Of a stretch of 64,000 bases of DNA, positions 31,615 to 40,310 are shown in pieces (within the stretch, counting starts at the first letter, position 1; each line of letters starts with the position of its first letter). The stretch is from NCBI RefSeq assembly GCF_002245895.1, contig NZ_NPJZ01000001.1:5285001-5349000 (forward strand), given 5' to 3'. The position numbers and the translations under genes were made by a program. This DNA comes from Rhodococcus sp. OK302. Lineage in GTDB: Bacteria; Actinomycetota; Actinomycetes; Mycobacteriales; Mycobacteriaceae. The notes beneath the pieces were generated by a model. That model did not search any database and was not told the DNA's origin. It worked only from the letters and a program-made list of their open reading frames with translations.

Positions 31615-33483
31615 ATGTCGACCTACTTTCATCCGAAGAAGTACGCTCCCGAGGACTTCAGCTCCCTGTCCCCGTCGGCGGATGCCCTCCCGGTTGTCAT
31701 CGTCGGCGCAGGCCCCGTGGGTATGGGCGTTGCCCTGGGCCTGGCCGCGCGCGGCATACCGGTCACGATTCTCGAAGCAGCAGATCAGGTGTCGTTCGGT
31801 AGCCGCGCGATCTGCGTCTCCCGACACAGCCTCGAAGTTGCCGAGCGCCTCGGGTTCGGTGCAGAACTCGAAGACATCGTTTTGCCGTGGGTGGGAGGCC
31901 GAAGCTACTACCGCGATCAGGAAGTGCTGCACTTCCGTATGGCCAGTGGTGAGCACGACGCCCGTGGCCCCATGGTCAACGTGTCGCAGTCCGAGTTCGA
32001 ACAGATCATGACCGACACATTGCTCGCGCATCCTCTGGTCACGTTCCACTGGTCGTCGTCGATCGCCGGTATCTCACGTAGTGACGACGAGGTGACCTTG
32101 ACGGTCGACACGGCCTTCGGCGCTCGCGAACTGCGCGCCGCCTGGGTTGTCGCTGCCGACGGCGGCCGCAGCACGATGCGCGAACTGAGCGGAATCCGCT
32201 TGCAGGGCAACAGTTACGAAGGTAATTACGTCATCGCAGATATCCATTGGGAGTCGGAACTTCCCGCCGAGCGCCTGGTCTGGTTCGACGCTCCCAGCAA
32301 CCCTGGCTCGACCATCATCATGCATCGGCAACCTCGTGACATCTGGCGGATCGACTACCAACTCGACGCGTCCGACGATCCCGCGGACGAGACAGCGGAA
32401 GAGCGCATTCGCGATCGCATCACCCGCCACCTCGAATGGCTCCAGAGCGATATTCCGTGGACCCTGGAGTGGTTCGGCTTCTACCGCGCCCACGCGCTGG
32501 CACTGGAAGATTTCACCCACGGCCCCGTACTGTTCGCCGGGGATGCAGCGCATCTGGTTCCGATCTTCGGAGTTCGCGGACTCAACTCCGGAATGGAAGA
32601 CGCCGAGACCCTGGCGTGGCAACTGGCCGCTGTCATCAACGGACAAGCTGATACCACTCTCCTGCAGGCATATTCGACGGAGCGTCGGAGCGCCTGGCAG
32701 CAGAACGTCGACAACGCCGGCAAGTCGACACTCATCATGTCTCCCGGCAGCCACGGATACCGGACCACCCGCGATGCCGTACTCGAACTTGCGACTACCC
32801 GAGGCGAATTCGCGCATCTGATCAATCCTCGGCAGTCGAGTGCCACCCATGCGCACCTCTCACCGCTGACGTGGCCCACGGCCCCGGGCACGCAGGGCGT
32901 ACTCCCCGGCGATCCGCTCGAGGATCGAATCGTCGAAGTCCGCACTACGGATGGACTGTCGAAAACGTCGCTGAATCGCCTGCGCGGCTCGGGATTCGGA
33001 GTGTTGGCCTTCGGTATGTCCGCCGAGCAAGCATCCGAACTCGACAGACACGCTGCTGAGTTCGCTCACGCTCTTGCACCGGAAACGGTGCAGGTGACGA
33101 CCGTGGGCGGAACTCACGGGGCGATCCCTGACACTCGTGGCGATCTCGCCTCATCGCTCGGTGCCGGGGATGGCGAAATCTTCGTGATCCGGCCCGACGG
33201 CCTGGTGCTGTGCCGGATCAGCGATCCCGCGCAGTTGATCGACGTTGCCAAGCATCTCACCGCCGGAACTGCTCCGACGCAGCTCGAAGCGACCGCCTCC
33301 GTGACGTCCGAGGCAGTTGGCGACGAGGCCCGCCGAGAGCATGTGTGGTTGTCTCTCTCCGACGCTCTCGACACTGCGGAACCGGCCGACCGAGAAGGCC
33401 TGCTGGTGCGCCTGGCCATGATCCTCGGTTCGCGGGCAAACAGCGAAGATTTCGACAAGGCTCTCGGGTCCGCCACCCGTTAG
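31615..33483 (+). CDS. FAD-dependent aromatic-ring monooxygenase (MhpA/phenol hydroxylase type)
   Basis: The 622-aa class A flavoprotein hydroxylase shows the N-terminal dinucleotide fold VVIVGAGPVGMGVALGLAA (residues ~27-45), the DG motif VVAADGGRSTMRE and the GD motif GPVLFAGDAAHLVPIFGVRG. After about residue 420 a C-terminal thioredoxin-like domain follows, ending in the dehalogenase/phenol-hydroxylase-like IFVIRPDGLVLCRI. Closest known functions are 3-(3-hydroxyphenyl)propionate hydroxylase and similar NAD(P)H-dependent phenol hydroxylases; the true substrate cannot be read from sequence. It starts 2 bp after the transporter stop and ends just before a strong terminator. Confidence 0.9.
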   Translation: MSTYFHPKKYAPEDFSSLSPSADALPVVIVGAGPVGMGVALGLAARGIPVTILEAADQVSFGSRAICVSRHSLEVAERLGFGAELEDIVLPWVGGRSYYRDQEVLHFRMASGEHDARGPMVNVSQSEFEQIMTDTLLAHPLVTFHWSSSIAGISRSDDEVTLTVDTAFGARELRAAWVVAADGGRSTMRELSGIRLQGNSYEGNYVIADIHWESELPAERLVWFDAPSNPGSTIIMHRQPRDIWRIDYQLDASDDPADETAEERIRDRITRHLEWLQSDIPWTLEWFGFYRAHALALEDFTHGPVLFAGDAAHLVPIFGVRGLNSGMEDAETLAWQLAAVINGQADTTLLQAYSTERRSAWQQNVDNAGKSTLIMSPGSHGYRTTRDAVLELATTRGEFAHLINPRQSSATHAHLSPLTWPTAPGTQGVLPGDPLEDRIVEVRTTDGLSKTSLNRLRGSGFGVLAFGMSAEQASELDRHAAEFAHALAPETVQVTTVGGTHGAIPDTRGDLASSLGAGDGEIFVIRPDGLVLCRISDPAQLIDVAKHLTAGTAPTQLEATASVTSEAVGDEARREHVWLSLSDALDTAEPADREGLLVRLAMILGSRANSEDFDKALGSATR

Positions 33484-33497
33484 CCTCTCCACTGACG

Positions 33498-33539
33498 TTC
33501 AGCCGCGCCGGATTTCTCCGGCGCGGCTGAACCTTTTTT
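33498..33539 (+). terminator. Intrinsic terminator after the monooxygenase
   Basis: A perfect 14-bp stem (33498-33511 with 33518-33531, TTCAGCCGCGCCGG arm), 6-nt loop, then CCTTTTTTC. It ends the LysR-MHS-monooxygenase unit 15 bp after the stop. Confidence 0.95.
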
Positions 33540-33754
33540 CACAGAACCTTCGCCCGGCCGCCAGGGTAAACGCTGAACGGGACTAGGCTCAGGGCGTACC
33601 GGCGCGCTTTCTGATGCCGCCGGTGTTCGACAGCAGCGCACCCAGCACTCAGTTGACAGTCCTGGTCCCGGCATTCTGCCAGCGCTTCTGCATTCTGCAG
33701 TTCATTCAGGCTCCGGTCTGAGATCTCTACCTGCACCTATCGAGAGATTTACAA

Positions 33755-34906
33755 TTGAACAACGTACGTACCCTTGGAGTCATCGGGCAATCAAGCAAAC
33801 CGGCAGAACGCCGGTTGCCGATTCACCCTGCGCATTTCGATCGCATCGACGCTGAACTTCGCTCGCGGATCTACCTCGAAGAGGGCTACGGCCATCGCTT
33901 CGGATACTCCGACGACTACTTGTCGCGTCTTGTTGCCGGAATCCGCACGCGGAAACAGATTTTGGCTGAAACCGATATCGTTCTCCTCCCGAAGCCAGTG
34001 GTGCGCGACCTCACCGACCTCCGTTCCGAGCAGGTGCTGTGGGGCTGGCCGCATTGCGTTCAGGACACCGAGTTGACGCAGATCGCGATCGACAAGAAGC
34101 TGACCCTCATCGCTTTCGAGGCGATGAATCACTGGCACAGCGACGGCTCGTTCAATCTGCATGTTTTCCATAAGAACAACGAACTGGCGGGCTACTGCTC
34201 GGTTCTCCACGCACTGCAGTTGATCGGCTCCACCGGAGACTACGGACGGCGACTCACGGCCGCCGTCATCGGCTTCGGGGCCACCGCACGAGGCGCCGTG
34301 ACTGCGCTCAAGGCCCACGGAATCCACGAGGTCGACGTATTGACGCAGCGCGGCGTCACTGCCGTCGGCTCCCCCATCCACTCGGCTCGAATGGTGTCCT
34401 TCGACAACGAGACCGGTGACGTTCGAGGTAGCCACGTGATGCTCGACAATCACAGCGTGCCGGTCCCCGGATTTCTGGCCGAACACGACATCGTCGTCAA
34501 CTGCGTACTGCAGAACACGGATTCACCGCTGACGTTCCTGACCGAAGAAGACTTGATGGACTTCCAGCCGGGCAGCTTGATCGTGGATGTGTCCTGCGAC
34601 GAAGGGATGGGGTTCAGCTGGGCCCGTCCCACTTCGTTCGCGGAACCGACCTTCATCGTCGGCGACAACATCACCTACTACGGCGTCGACCACAGCCCGT
34701 CGTACCTGTGGAACTCCTCATCGTGGGAGATCAGCGAATCGCTTCTGCCCTACCTGCCGGGCGTCATGGCCGGGCCGACGGGCTGGAAAGAGGACGAAAC
34801 CATCGAGAAGGCAATCGAAATCCGGGATGGTGTCATCGTGAACCCGGCTATCACGCGATTCCAGCATCGCTCGGAGGACTACCCACACCGCATTGTCGCG
34901 GAATAG
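33755..34906 (+). CDS. Alanine dehydrogenase/N5-(carboxyethyl)ornithine synthase family protein
   Basis: The 383-aa protein starts at TTG 33755 (GAGAG about 8 nt upstream). It has the N-terminal AlaDH/PNT domain signature (GQSSKPAERRLPIHPAHFDRI, EEGYGHRFGYSDDYLS) and a Rossmann domain (LTAAVIGFGATARGAVTALKAHG). The C-terminal YYGVDHSPSYLWNSSSWEISE resembles N5-(carboxyethyl)ornithine synthase (opine-type reductive condensation of pyruvate with an amine) more than true alanine dehydrogenase. So the reaction is probably NAD(P)H-dependent amino-acid/oxoacid chemistry, but the substrate is open. It is convergent with the cys operon, with 9 bp between stops. Confidence 0.75.
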   Translation: MNNVRTLGVIGQSSKPAERRLPIHPAHFDRIDAELRSRIYLEEGYGHRFGYSDDYLSRLVAGIRTRKQILAETDIVLLPKPVVRDLTDLRSEQVLWGWPHCVQDTELTQIAIDKKLTLIAFEAMNHWHSDGSFNLHVFHKNNELAGYCSVLHALQLIGSTGDYGRRLTAAVIGFGATARGAVTALKAHGIHEVDVLTQRGVTAVGSPIHSARMVSFDNETGDVRGSHVMLDNHSVPVPGFLAEHDIVVNCVLQNTDSPLTFLTEEDLMDFQPGSLIVDVSCDEGMGFSWARPTSFAEPTFIVGDNITYYGVDHSPSYLWNSSSWEISESLLPYLPGVMAGPTGWKEDETIEKAIEIRDGVIVNPAITRFQHRSEDYPHRIVAE

Positions 34907-34915
34907 GTGAGTAAA

Positions 34916-35302
34916 TCAGCCCTGGCCGGCTGCCGCCGTGATCGGCGCCATGTCGAAGTAGTCGCGCCAGGCGCTGATCTTTCGGTCTCGAACTTCGAAG
35001 ACACCCATCACCGGCAACGCCACCTCGGCGCCGTTGATGGTGAAGACGTCGACACGCTCGTTCATCACGACATCGCCGCTGGCGACCTGTCGCTTGACCT
35101 GGAAGTCGATACCACCGAAGGCCAAGATAAATCCTTCGATAAAGGCCTTGATCGCTTCCTTTCCGGACACCGGTTCCATCGGAATATTATGGTAGACAGC
35201 ATCTTCAGTGAAGTACTCGATAATTTTGGCGACGTCCGCGTCGGTCCAGAGTGCACAGAATTCTGTGATCAAGTTCTCGGGTGTTACGAGCTCGGATGTC
35301 AT
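34916..35302 (-). CDS. Limonene-1,2-epoxide hydrolase-like protein
   Basis: The 128-aa NTF2-fold protein matches the limonene-1,2-epoxide hydrolase (LEH) family. All five catalytic residues of R. erythropolis LEH have counterparts here: Tyr37 and Asn39 (AVYHNIPM), Arg83 and Asp85 (NERVDVF), and Asp114 (WRDYFD). An active epoxide hydrolase is therefore likely. The ATG at 35302 overlaps the upstream cysQ-fusion stop by 4 nt (ATGA), so it is translationally coupled to the sulfate-activation operon, an unexpected location. Related mycobacterial LEHs (e.g. Rv2740) are reported to accept sterol-type epoxides. Confidence 0.87.
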   Translation of the reverse strand: MTSELVTPENLITEFCALWTDADVAKIIEYFTEDAVYHNIPMEPVSGKEAIKAFIEGFILAFGGIDFQVKRQVASGDVVMNERVDVFTINGAEVALPVMGVFEVRDRKISAWRDYFDMAPITAAAGQG

Positions 35303-36444
35303 TGTGTTTCCTCGTCGTTCGGGTGGGGTTCGATGATGGCCAAGATGGATTGAATCTCGCCGGCCGGAATACCGAAATACTCGGTGACGAACACCGTGAC
35401 GGCAGGCGGCTGTCCGGGAGTCCCGAGATCGAGCAGATACCGCGCTACGACGCTTTCGCCCCACTCACGCAGTGTGAGTTCACGTATCGCGATGATTCCG
35501 CGGTACTGCTGACCGTTTTCGAGTTCGTCACTGATGAATGCGCCGGTGTCTCCGGTGCGCTCCCCGTTTTCGACGCGCCACGCGTCGGGCGCAAAGCGAA
35601 CTTTGGTTGCGTCGTGAGTGAGAAGTGCGTTGACGTATTCGCGTGCCATCGCGACGCGCCCACTGACTGCCGATTCGTTGGAGTGCTTGGCAATCGCGCT
35701 CAGAATCGTCTCGGCCAACTCCGGTCGGCAGATCACGAGATCCGGTAGGTAGGGGTGGGATTCGTTGTAGCGCAGGGGCGAACCGTCGATGCGACTGCAA
35801 TGCAGGCCCGCTGCCGCAGCGACGCCGACCGGCGCCGCCGAGTCCCATTCCCACTGCCCGCCGGCGTGCAGATAGGCGTCGACGTCGCCGCGAACGACGG
35901 CCATCGCCTTTGCTCCGGCCGAGCCCATCGGGATGACTTCTGCACCGAGTTCTGCTGCCACGTCGTCGGTAAATGCCGGCGGCCTCGAGCCACTGACCAC
36001 GATTCGGAGCGGTGAGTTGGGGGGAACGTCAGCGAAGCTGTCGCCGCTGGAATACACCTCTCCGAGCGTCGGTTGAGAGACAGCTGCCGCGGTAATTTCC
36101 TGACCGCGCTCCCAGAGTGCCACGTGCACAGCCCAATCCGTATGACCAGGTAGTCCGTACTCTTTGGATCCGTCGAGCGGGTCGATGATCCAGACTCGGG
36201 ACGCTTCCAGTCTGGTGCGATCGTCGGCAGATTCTTCGGACAGGACAGCATCATCGGGGCGAAGTTCAGCGAGCCTGTCCAGGATGTAGGCGTCGGCAGC
36301 TTTGTCTCCGCGCCGGCCCAGTTCCCGACCGTCGACGATTCCGAGGCCTTCGGCTCGAATCTCGAGGAGGATCGCGCCCGCGACCTCGGCCAATTGCGCC
36401 GCCAACTCGGCGTCAGTGGATCCGCTGGGGGTTGTTTCGCTCAC
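35299..36444 (-). CDS. cysQ: CysQ-type 3'-phosphoadenosine phosphatase with C-terminal NTF2-like extension
   Basis: Residues 1-255 are an inositol-monophosphatase-fold CysQ, which dephosphorylates PAP/PAPS: VLSEES (67-72), WIIDPLDGSKEY (85-96) and the second metal-site motif WEWDSAAP (198-205). A typical CysQ ends here. Residues ~262-381 form an extra domain (MAREYVNALLTHDATKVRFA; VFVTEYFGIPAGEIQSI) that looks like an NTF2/SnoaL-type fold, as in the adjacent epoxide hydrolase gene. The fusion is in one continuous frame. The gene overlaps cysNC upstream and the LEH-like gene downstream by 4 nt each. PAP is the by-product of sulfotransferases. Confidence 0.88.
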   Translation of the reverse strand: MSETTPSGSTDAELAAQLAEVAGAILLEIRAEGLGIVDGRELGRRGDKAADAYILDRLAELRPDDAVLSEESADDRTRLEASRVWIIDPLDGSKEYGLPGHTDWAVHVALWERGQEITAAAVSQPTLGEVYSSGDSFADVPPNSPLRIVVSGSRPPAFTDDVAAELGAEVIPMGSAGAKAMAVVRGDVDAYLHAGGQWEWDSAAPVGVAAAAGLHCSRIDGSPLRYNESHPYLPDLVICRPELAETILSAIAKHSNESAVSGRVAMAREYVNALLTHDATKVRFAPDAWRVENGERTGDTGAFISDELENGQQYRGIIAIRELTLREWGESVVARYLLDLGTPGQPPAVTVFVTEYFGIPAGEIQSILAIIEPHPNDEETQ

Positions 36445-38285
36445 CGGTCCAACACTTCCATAATCCGCAGGGCAATTTCGGTAGGCGTTCCGTTCTCCGG
36501 ACGAACAATCAGTTCGGCCCGCTCCGGAACCTCGTAGGGATCGTCGACGCCGGTGAATCCGGTGATCTCACCGGCCCGAGCCTTGGCATACATGCCCTTG
36601 GGATCGCGGGCCTCGCACTGTTCGATCGGAGTATCGACGTACACCTCGATAAACCTCAGCCCGGCCGCTTCGTGAGCGGCACGCACTCGATCACGGTCCT
36701 CGCGGTACGGGCTGATCAGGCAGGCCACCGCTACGGCTCCGGAATCGGCGAACATCTGCGCCACCGAGCCGACTCGGCGAACGTTTTCGGCGCGATCGGC
36801 GGCGCCGAATCCCAAATCTGCGTTGAGTCCGTGTCGAAGGTTGTCACCGTCGAGTCGGTAGGCCGGGATACCGGCCGCGACCAGTCGACGCTCGAGTTCG
36901 ACGGCAATGGTGGACTTGCCGGACGCAGACAACCCCGTCAGCCACACAGTTGCACCCTGAGTTGCGCGTTCGTCGCGAGAGACTTCGGAACTGTGCCAGA
37001 CGACGCGCGATTCCTTGAGCGTCGGTCCGTTGATCATGCCGGCCGCGACGGTGTTGCCGGTGGTCTCGTCGACGAGAATGAAACTGCCGGTGACTCGATT
37101 TCGACGGTAGGGGTCGAACATCAACGGCTGCTGCGTTTTGATCGAGATACGACCGATCTCGTTGAGAGACAGCGATTCCGCGCTCTCGTCGCGGTGCAGG
37201 GTGTTGACGTCGAGGCGGTAGTCCAGCCGAACGATCTGCGCTTTGGTGGAACGAGTGGTGTGCAGCAACGAGTATCGATTGTTCTCGGACAGCGTGGTCT
37301 GCTCGGTGAGCCAGCAGATCATCGCATCGATCTCCTGGCCGACCTGCGGCCGATTGTTGAGTCGGCAGAGCTGATCGCCGCGACTGACGTCGAGATTGTC
37401 GGCCAGTTCGATACAGACCGCCGACGGCGCAAAAGCCTCCTCGATCACCGTTCCACCGGGACCGTGCACTGCCTTCACCGTCGATGTGAAACCGGAAGGG
37501 AGAACAACTACTTCGTCACCGGGCTTGAAAACGCCACTGGCGACGGTTCCCGCGTATCCACGAAAATCGTGGAGGTCGGCATCGGTCTGATTCTGCGGAC
37601 GGATGACGTATTGCACCGGAAAACGTGCGTCGATGAGGTTGCGATCCGACGCGATGTGCACCTGCTCGAGGTGGTGCAGCAGTGACGGGCCGTCGTACCA
37701 GTCCATGTTCTCGGTACGCGCAACGATGTTGTCCCCCAACAGTGCCGACACCGGAATGAAGGACAGATCGTGCACGTCGAGCTTGATCGCGAACTGACGG
37801 AACTCTTCCTTGATCTCCTCGAATCGTTCCTGCGACCAGCCGACCAGATCCATCTTGTTCACACACAGCACAAGGTGCGGGATCCCGAGAAGCGTTGACA
37901 AGAACGCATGTCGACGCGTTTGTTCCAGGACACCTTTGCGAGCGTCCACCAGGATGAGTGCCAGGTCGGCCGTCGACGCACCGGTCACCATGTTGCGGGT
38001 GTACTGCTCATGCCCCGGAGTATCCGCAATGATGAATTTGCGGTGCGGGGTCGCGAAGTAACGGTGTGCCACATCGATAGTGATGCCCTGTTCGCGCTCG
38101 GCACGCAAACCGTCGGTGAGCAGTGCCAGGTTGGCGTACTCGTCGCCGCGTTCACGACTTGTCCGTTCGACTGCTTCGAGTTGATCTTCGAAGATCGACT
38201 TGGAGTCGTAGAGCAGCCGGCCGATGAGCGTCGACTTACCGTCGTCGACGCTGCCGGCCGTGGCGACTCGGAGGAGTTGCGGCAT
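36441..38285 (-). CDS. cysNC: Bifunctional sulfate adenylyltransferase subunit 1/APS kinase
   Basis: CysNC has an N-terminal GTPase (ATP sulfurylase regulatory subunit) and a C-terminal APS kinase, together giving APS then PAPS. In the 614-aa protein the GTPase P-loop is AGSVDDGKSTLIGRLLYDSK near residue 10, with DTPGHEQYTRNM and CVNKMD. The APS kinase P-loop GLSASGKSTIAVELE lies near 453, followed by YRLDGDNLRHGLNADLGF. It overlaps cysD by 1 nt (TGATG) and cysQ by 4 nt. No APS/PAPS reductase gene is in the window, which points to PAPS for sulfonation as well as assimilation. Confidence 0.97.
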   Translation of the reverse strand: MPQLLRVATAGSVDDGKSTLIGRLLYDSKSIFEDQLEAVERTSRERGDEYANLALLTDGLRAEREQGITIDVAHRYFATPHRKFIIADTPGHEQYTRNMVTGASTADLALILVDARKGVLEQTRRHAFLSTLLGIPHLVLCVNKMDLVGWSQERFEEIKEEFRQFAIKLDVHDLSFIPVSALLGDNIVARTENMDWYDGPSLLHHLEQVHIASDRNLIDARFPVQYVIRPQNQTDADLHDFRGYAGTVASGVFKPGDEVVVLPSGFTSTVKAVHGPGGTVIEEAFAPSAVCIELADNLDVSRGDQLCRLNNRPQVGQEIDAMICWLTEQTTLSENNRYSLLHTTRSTKAQIVRLDYRLDVNTLHRDESAESLSLNEIGRISIKTQQPLMFDPYRRNRVTGSFILVDETTGNTVAAGMINGPTLKESRVVWHSSEVSRDERATQGATVWLTGLSASGKSTIAVELERRLVAAGIPAYRLDGDNLRHGLNADLGFGAADRAENVRRVGSVAQMFADSGAVAVACLISPYREDRDRVRAAHEAAGLRFIEVYVDTPIEQCEARDPKGMYAKARAGEITGFTGVDDPYEVPERAELIVRPENGTPTEIALRIMEVLDR

Positions 38286-39211
38286 CAGAAGTACCCCTCT
38301 TTCTTACGATCTTCCATACCGGCTTCGGAGATTCGGTCGTCAGCGCGCGTTGCTCCGCGTTCGGTGATTCGACTGGCTGCTACTTCTTCGACAACTGCTG
38401 CCGCTGTTTCGGCGGACGATTCCACACAGCCGGTACACGTGGCGTCGCCGACGGTCCGAAAACGCACCAGTGCTTCGTAGGATTCTTCGCCCTCACGCAA
38501 CTCGAGAAAGCGTGTGCGCGCCAACAGCATTCCGTCGCGCGGTACCACTTCCCTCCGATGGGCGTAGTAGATGTTCGGGAGGTCGATCATCTCGCTCTCG
38601 ATGTACTGCCAGATGTCGAGTTCGGTCCAGTTGGAGAGCGGGAATATCCGAATGTGCTCGCCCTTACGGTGTTTGCCGTTGTACAGGTTCCACAGTTCGG
38701 GCCGTTGCACCTTGGGGTCCCATTGACCGAACTCGTCTCGGAAGCTGAAAACGCGTTCTTTTGCGCGCGCTTTTTCTTCGTCGCGTCGAGCTCCGCCGAA
38801 CACGGCGTCAAACTTCCCGTCACGAATTCCGCGCAACAGTGCGTGTGTTTGCAGGCGATTTCGGCTGGCGCCAACCCCGGTGTCTTCGGCAACCCGGCCG
38901 GCGTCGATATCGTCCTGCACGCTGGAGACGACCATCCGTAGACCGAACCGGTCTACGGTGCGATCACGGAATTCGATGACTTCGTCGAAATTGTGACCGG
39001 TATCGACATGCATGACGGCAAACGGCAAGGGCGCGGGCCAGAATGCCTTGGCCGCGACAGCCAGCATGACAACGGAATCCTTGCCGCCGGAGAACAGGAG
39101 TACGGGCTTCTCGAACGTTGCCGCGACCTCACGAAAAATGTGGACTGCCTCGGCCTCGAGCGCCCGCAGATGCGATAACTCGTACGCGGGCGGGGATTGG
39201 AGTGTTGCCAT
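38285..39211 (-). CDS. cysD: Sulfate adenylyltransferase subunit 2
   Basis: CysD is the catalytic ATP sulfurylase subunit of the CysDN complex. From ATG 39211 (AGGAG 9 nt upstream) it is 308 aa. The PP-loop motif LLFSGGKDSVVMLAVA lies near residue 34, and the family segments FDAVFGGARRDEEKARAKER and RIFPLSNWTELDIWQYI are present. The 122-bp region between this start and the iclR stop carries a KstR-like box and a GGTACA palindrome, so this operon has its own regulated promoter. Confidence 0.97.
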   Translation of the reverse strand: MATLQSPPAYELSHLRALEAEAVHIFREVAATFEKPVLLFSGGKDSVVMLAVAAKAFWPAPLPFAVMHVDTGHNFDEVIEFRDRTVDRFGLRMVVSSVQDDIDAGRVAEDTGVGASRNRLQTHALLRGIRDGKFDAVFGGARRDEEKARAKERVFSFRDEFGQWDPKVQRPELWNLYNGKHRKGEHIRIFPLSNWTELDIWQYIESEMIDLPNIYYAHRREVVPRDGMLLARTRFLELREGEESYEALVRFRTVGDATCTGCVESSAETAAAVVEEVAASRITERGATRADDRISEAGMEDRKKEGYF

Positions 39212-39264
39212 CTCTTCAGCTCCTGAGCATCGAGAACCCCTGCGCGGATCACCAATTCCGCTTC

Positions 39265-39280
39265 GGTACATTTTTGTACC
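39265..39280. promoter_or_regulatory. Palindrome GGTACA-N4-TGTACC upstream of cysD
   Basis: GGTACATTTTTGTACC is a perfect 6-bp-arm inverted repeat 54 bp upstream of the cysD start. The same palindrome occurs at 40311-40326 in front of the DUF1214 operon. It is the best candidate operator for the IclR regulator encoded between the two sites. Confidence 0.75.
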
Positions 39281-39312
39281 GCACTGGTTCTAAATTGAAC
39301 GCATTCACAGAA

Positions 39313-39326
39313 TAGAACGCGTTCTA
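39313..39326. promoter_or_regulatory. KstR-like operator upstream of cysD
   Basis: TAGAACGCGTTCTA is a perfect 14-bp palindrome that fits the KstR consensus TnnAACnnGTTnnA at every fixed position. It is 102 bp upstream of cysD and 8 bp past the iclR stop. An identical copy is at 40269-40282. Confidence 0.8.
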
Positions 39327-39333
39327 CTCGAGG

Positions 39334-40257
39334 TCAATGGTTGCGAGCCGGACTTCTTCCACCCACTTCTGCGGTCACCGCATCGGCGGCCTCCACCAGC
39401 GCTGTCGCTCGTCGTACAATTTCGGCGCCCGAGATCGCTCCACCGACGTACAGCGTCAACACCAACGCCTGATGCCCCTCGGCGTCGTAGGTCGGAGCCG
39501 CGATCAGGGAAACCGGATGCTCGTCGTCCGAACTGATGTCCCGGCCGAGGTACACCCGCTCCCCCAAACTCGACACCATTTCACCGAGCAACTCCCGCAC
39601 TTCCGGCGGAAGATCGTGCGTCGCAACGCCTGCCATCAATGTATGCAGACGCTGCCCGATCGGATCGAGACTCTCGACAAGGTATCCCGCGCCGCGACAT
39701 TCCCGGACCACGCTCCACAGGCGCTCACGATCGAGTCGAACCGGAAGGCTGGGTTCCTTGCCGAGCCAGTTCTCGAGGTCGTCGTCGGAACCCCACAGCA
39801 CGTACATCAACCCGACCGGTGGGGCGAAGGGATAAACCTGGCCAACCCGGGCCGCAACGCGTATCCGCTCGGGGCCGGTGACCTCGAGAACCCTGATCCG
39901 GTCTCCGACCACCGCCGACGCCGTACACGTAGTCCCGAATTCGGCACTCAACTTCTGCAGGTGAGCGCGGGCGATCGGACCCACGGCAAACCCGCGCTGA
40001 GCGGCGCGGCCGGCTGCGATCAGCGCCGGACCCAACCCGTAGGTCTTGAGCGCTTCATCCCGCGCGAGGTAACCACGATCCGTCAGGACCGTCAGGATGC
40101 CCAGACAGGTCGGCTTGCTGATCTCGAGCGCTCGGGCCAGTTCCGACAATCCGAAACGCTGCTCAGTGCGGGCGACGAGATAGTCGAGAACCTGCACGAC
40201 GCGTTCGGTCGGCGGGGACTGACGTCCCGCAGAACGGACCTTCTCGGGTTCACCCAT
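39334..40257 (-). CDS. IclR-family transcriptional regulator
   Basis: The 307-aa protein has the IclR winged helix (ERVVQVLDYLVARTEQRFGL; RALEISKPTCLGILTVL, residues ~18-65) and a C-terminal GAF-like effector domain (GLGPALIAAGRAAQRG onward). It is divergent from the DUF1214-SDR-sulfotransferase operon (115-bp gap) and co-directional with cysD. KstR-like boxes lie 11 bp upstream of its start and 8 bp past its stop, and GGTACA-N4-TGTACC palindromes lie outside each of these. It is likely a second, ligand-specific regulator of both flanking operons. Confidence 0.93.
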   Translation of the reverse strand: MGEPEKVRSAGRQSPPTERVVQVLDYLVARTEQRFGLSELARALEISKPTCLGILTVLTDRGYLARDEALKTYGLGPALIAAGRAAQRGFAVGPIARAHLQKLSAEFGTTCTASAVVGDRIRVLEVTGPERIRVAARVGQVYPFAPPVGLMYVLWGSDDDLENWLGKEPSLPVRLDRERLWSVVRECRGAGYLVESLDPIGQRLHTLMAGVATHDLPPEVRELLGEMVSSLGERVYLGRDISSDDEHPVSLIAAPTYDAEGHQALVLTLYVGGAISGAEIVRRATALVEAADAVTAEVGGRSPARNH

Positions 40258-40268
40258 TGACCACTCCC

Positions 40269-40282
40269 TAGAACGCGTTCTA
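40269..40282. promoter_or_regulatory. KstR-like operator between iclR and the DUF1214 operon
   Basis: This is a second identical copy of TAGAACGCGTTCTA, matching TnnAACnnGTTnnA. It starts 12 bp before the iclR ATG and ends 90 bp before the DUF1214 GTG, so one repressor dimer could control both divergent promoters. Confidence 0.82.
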
Positions 40283-40310
40283 TTGTCGGTTCATAAACAT
40301 CTACCCCATA

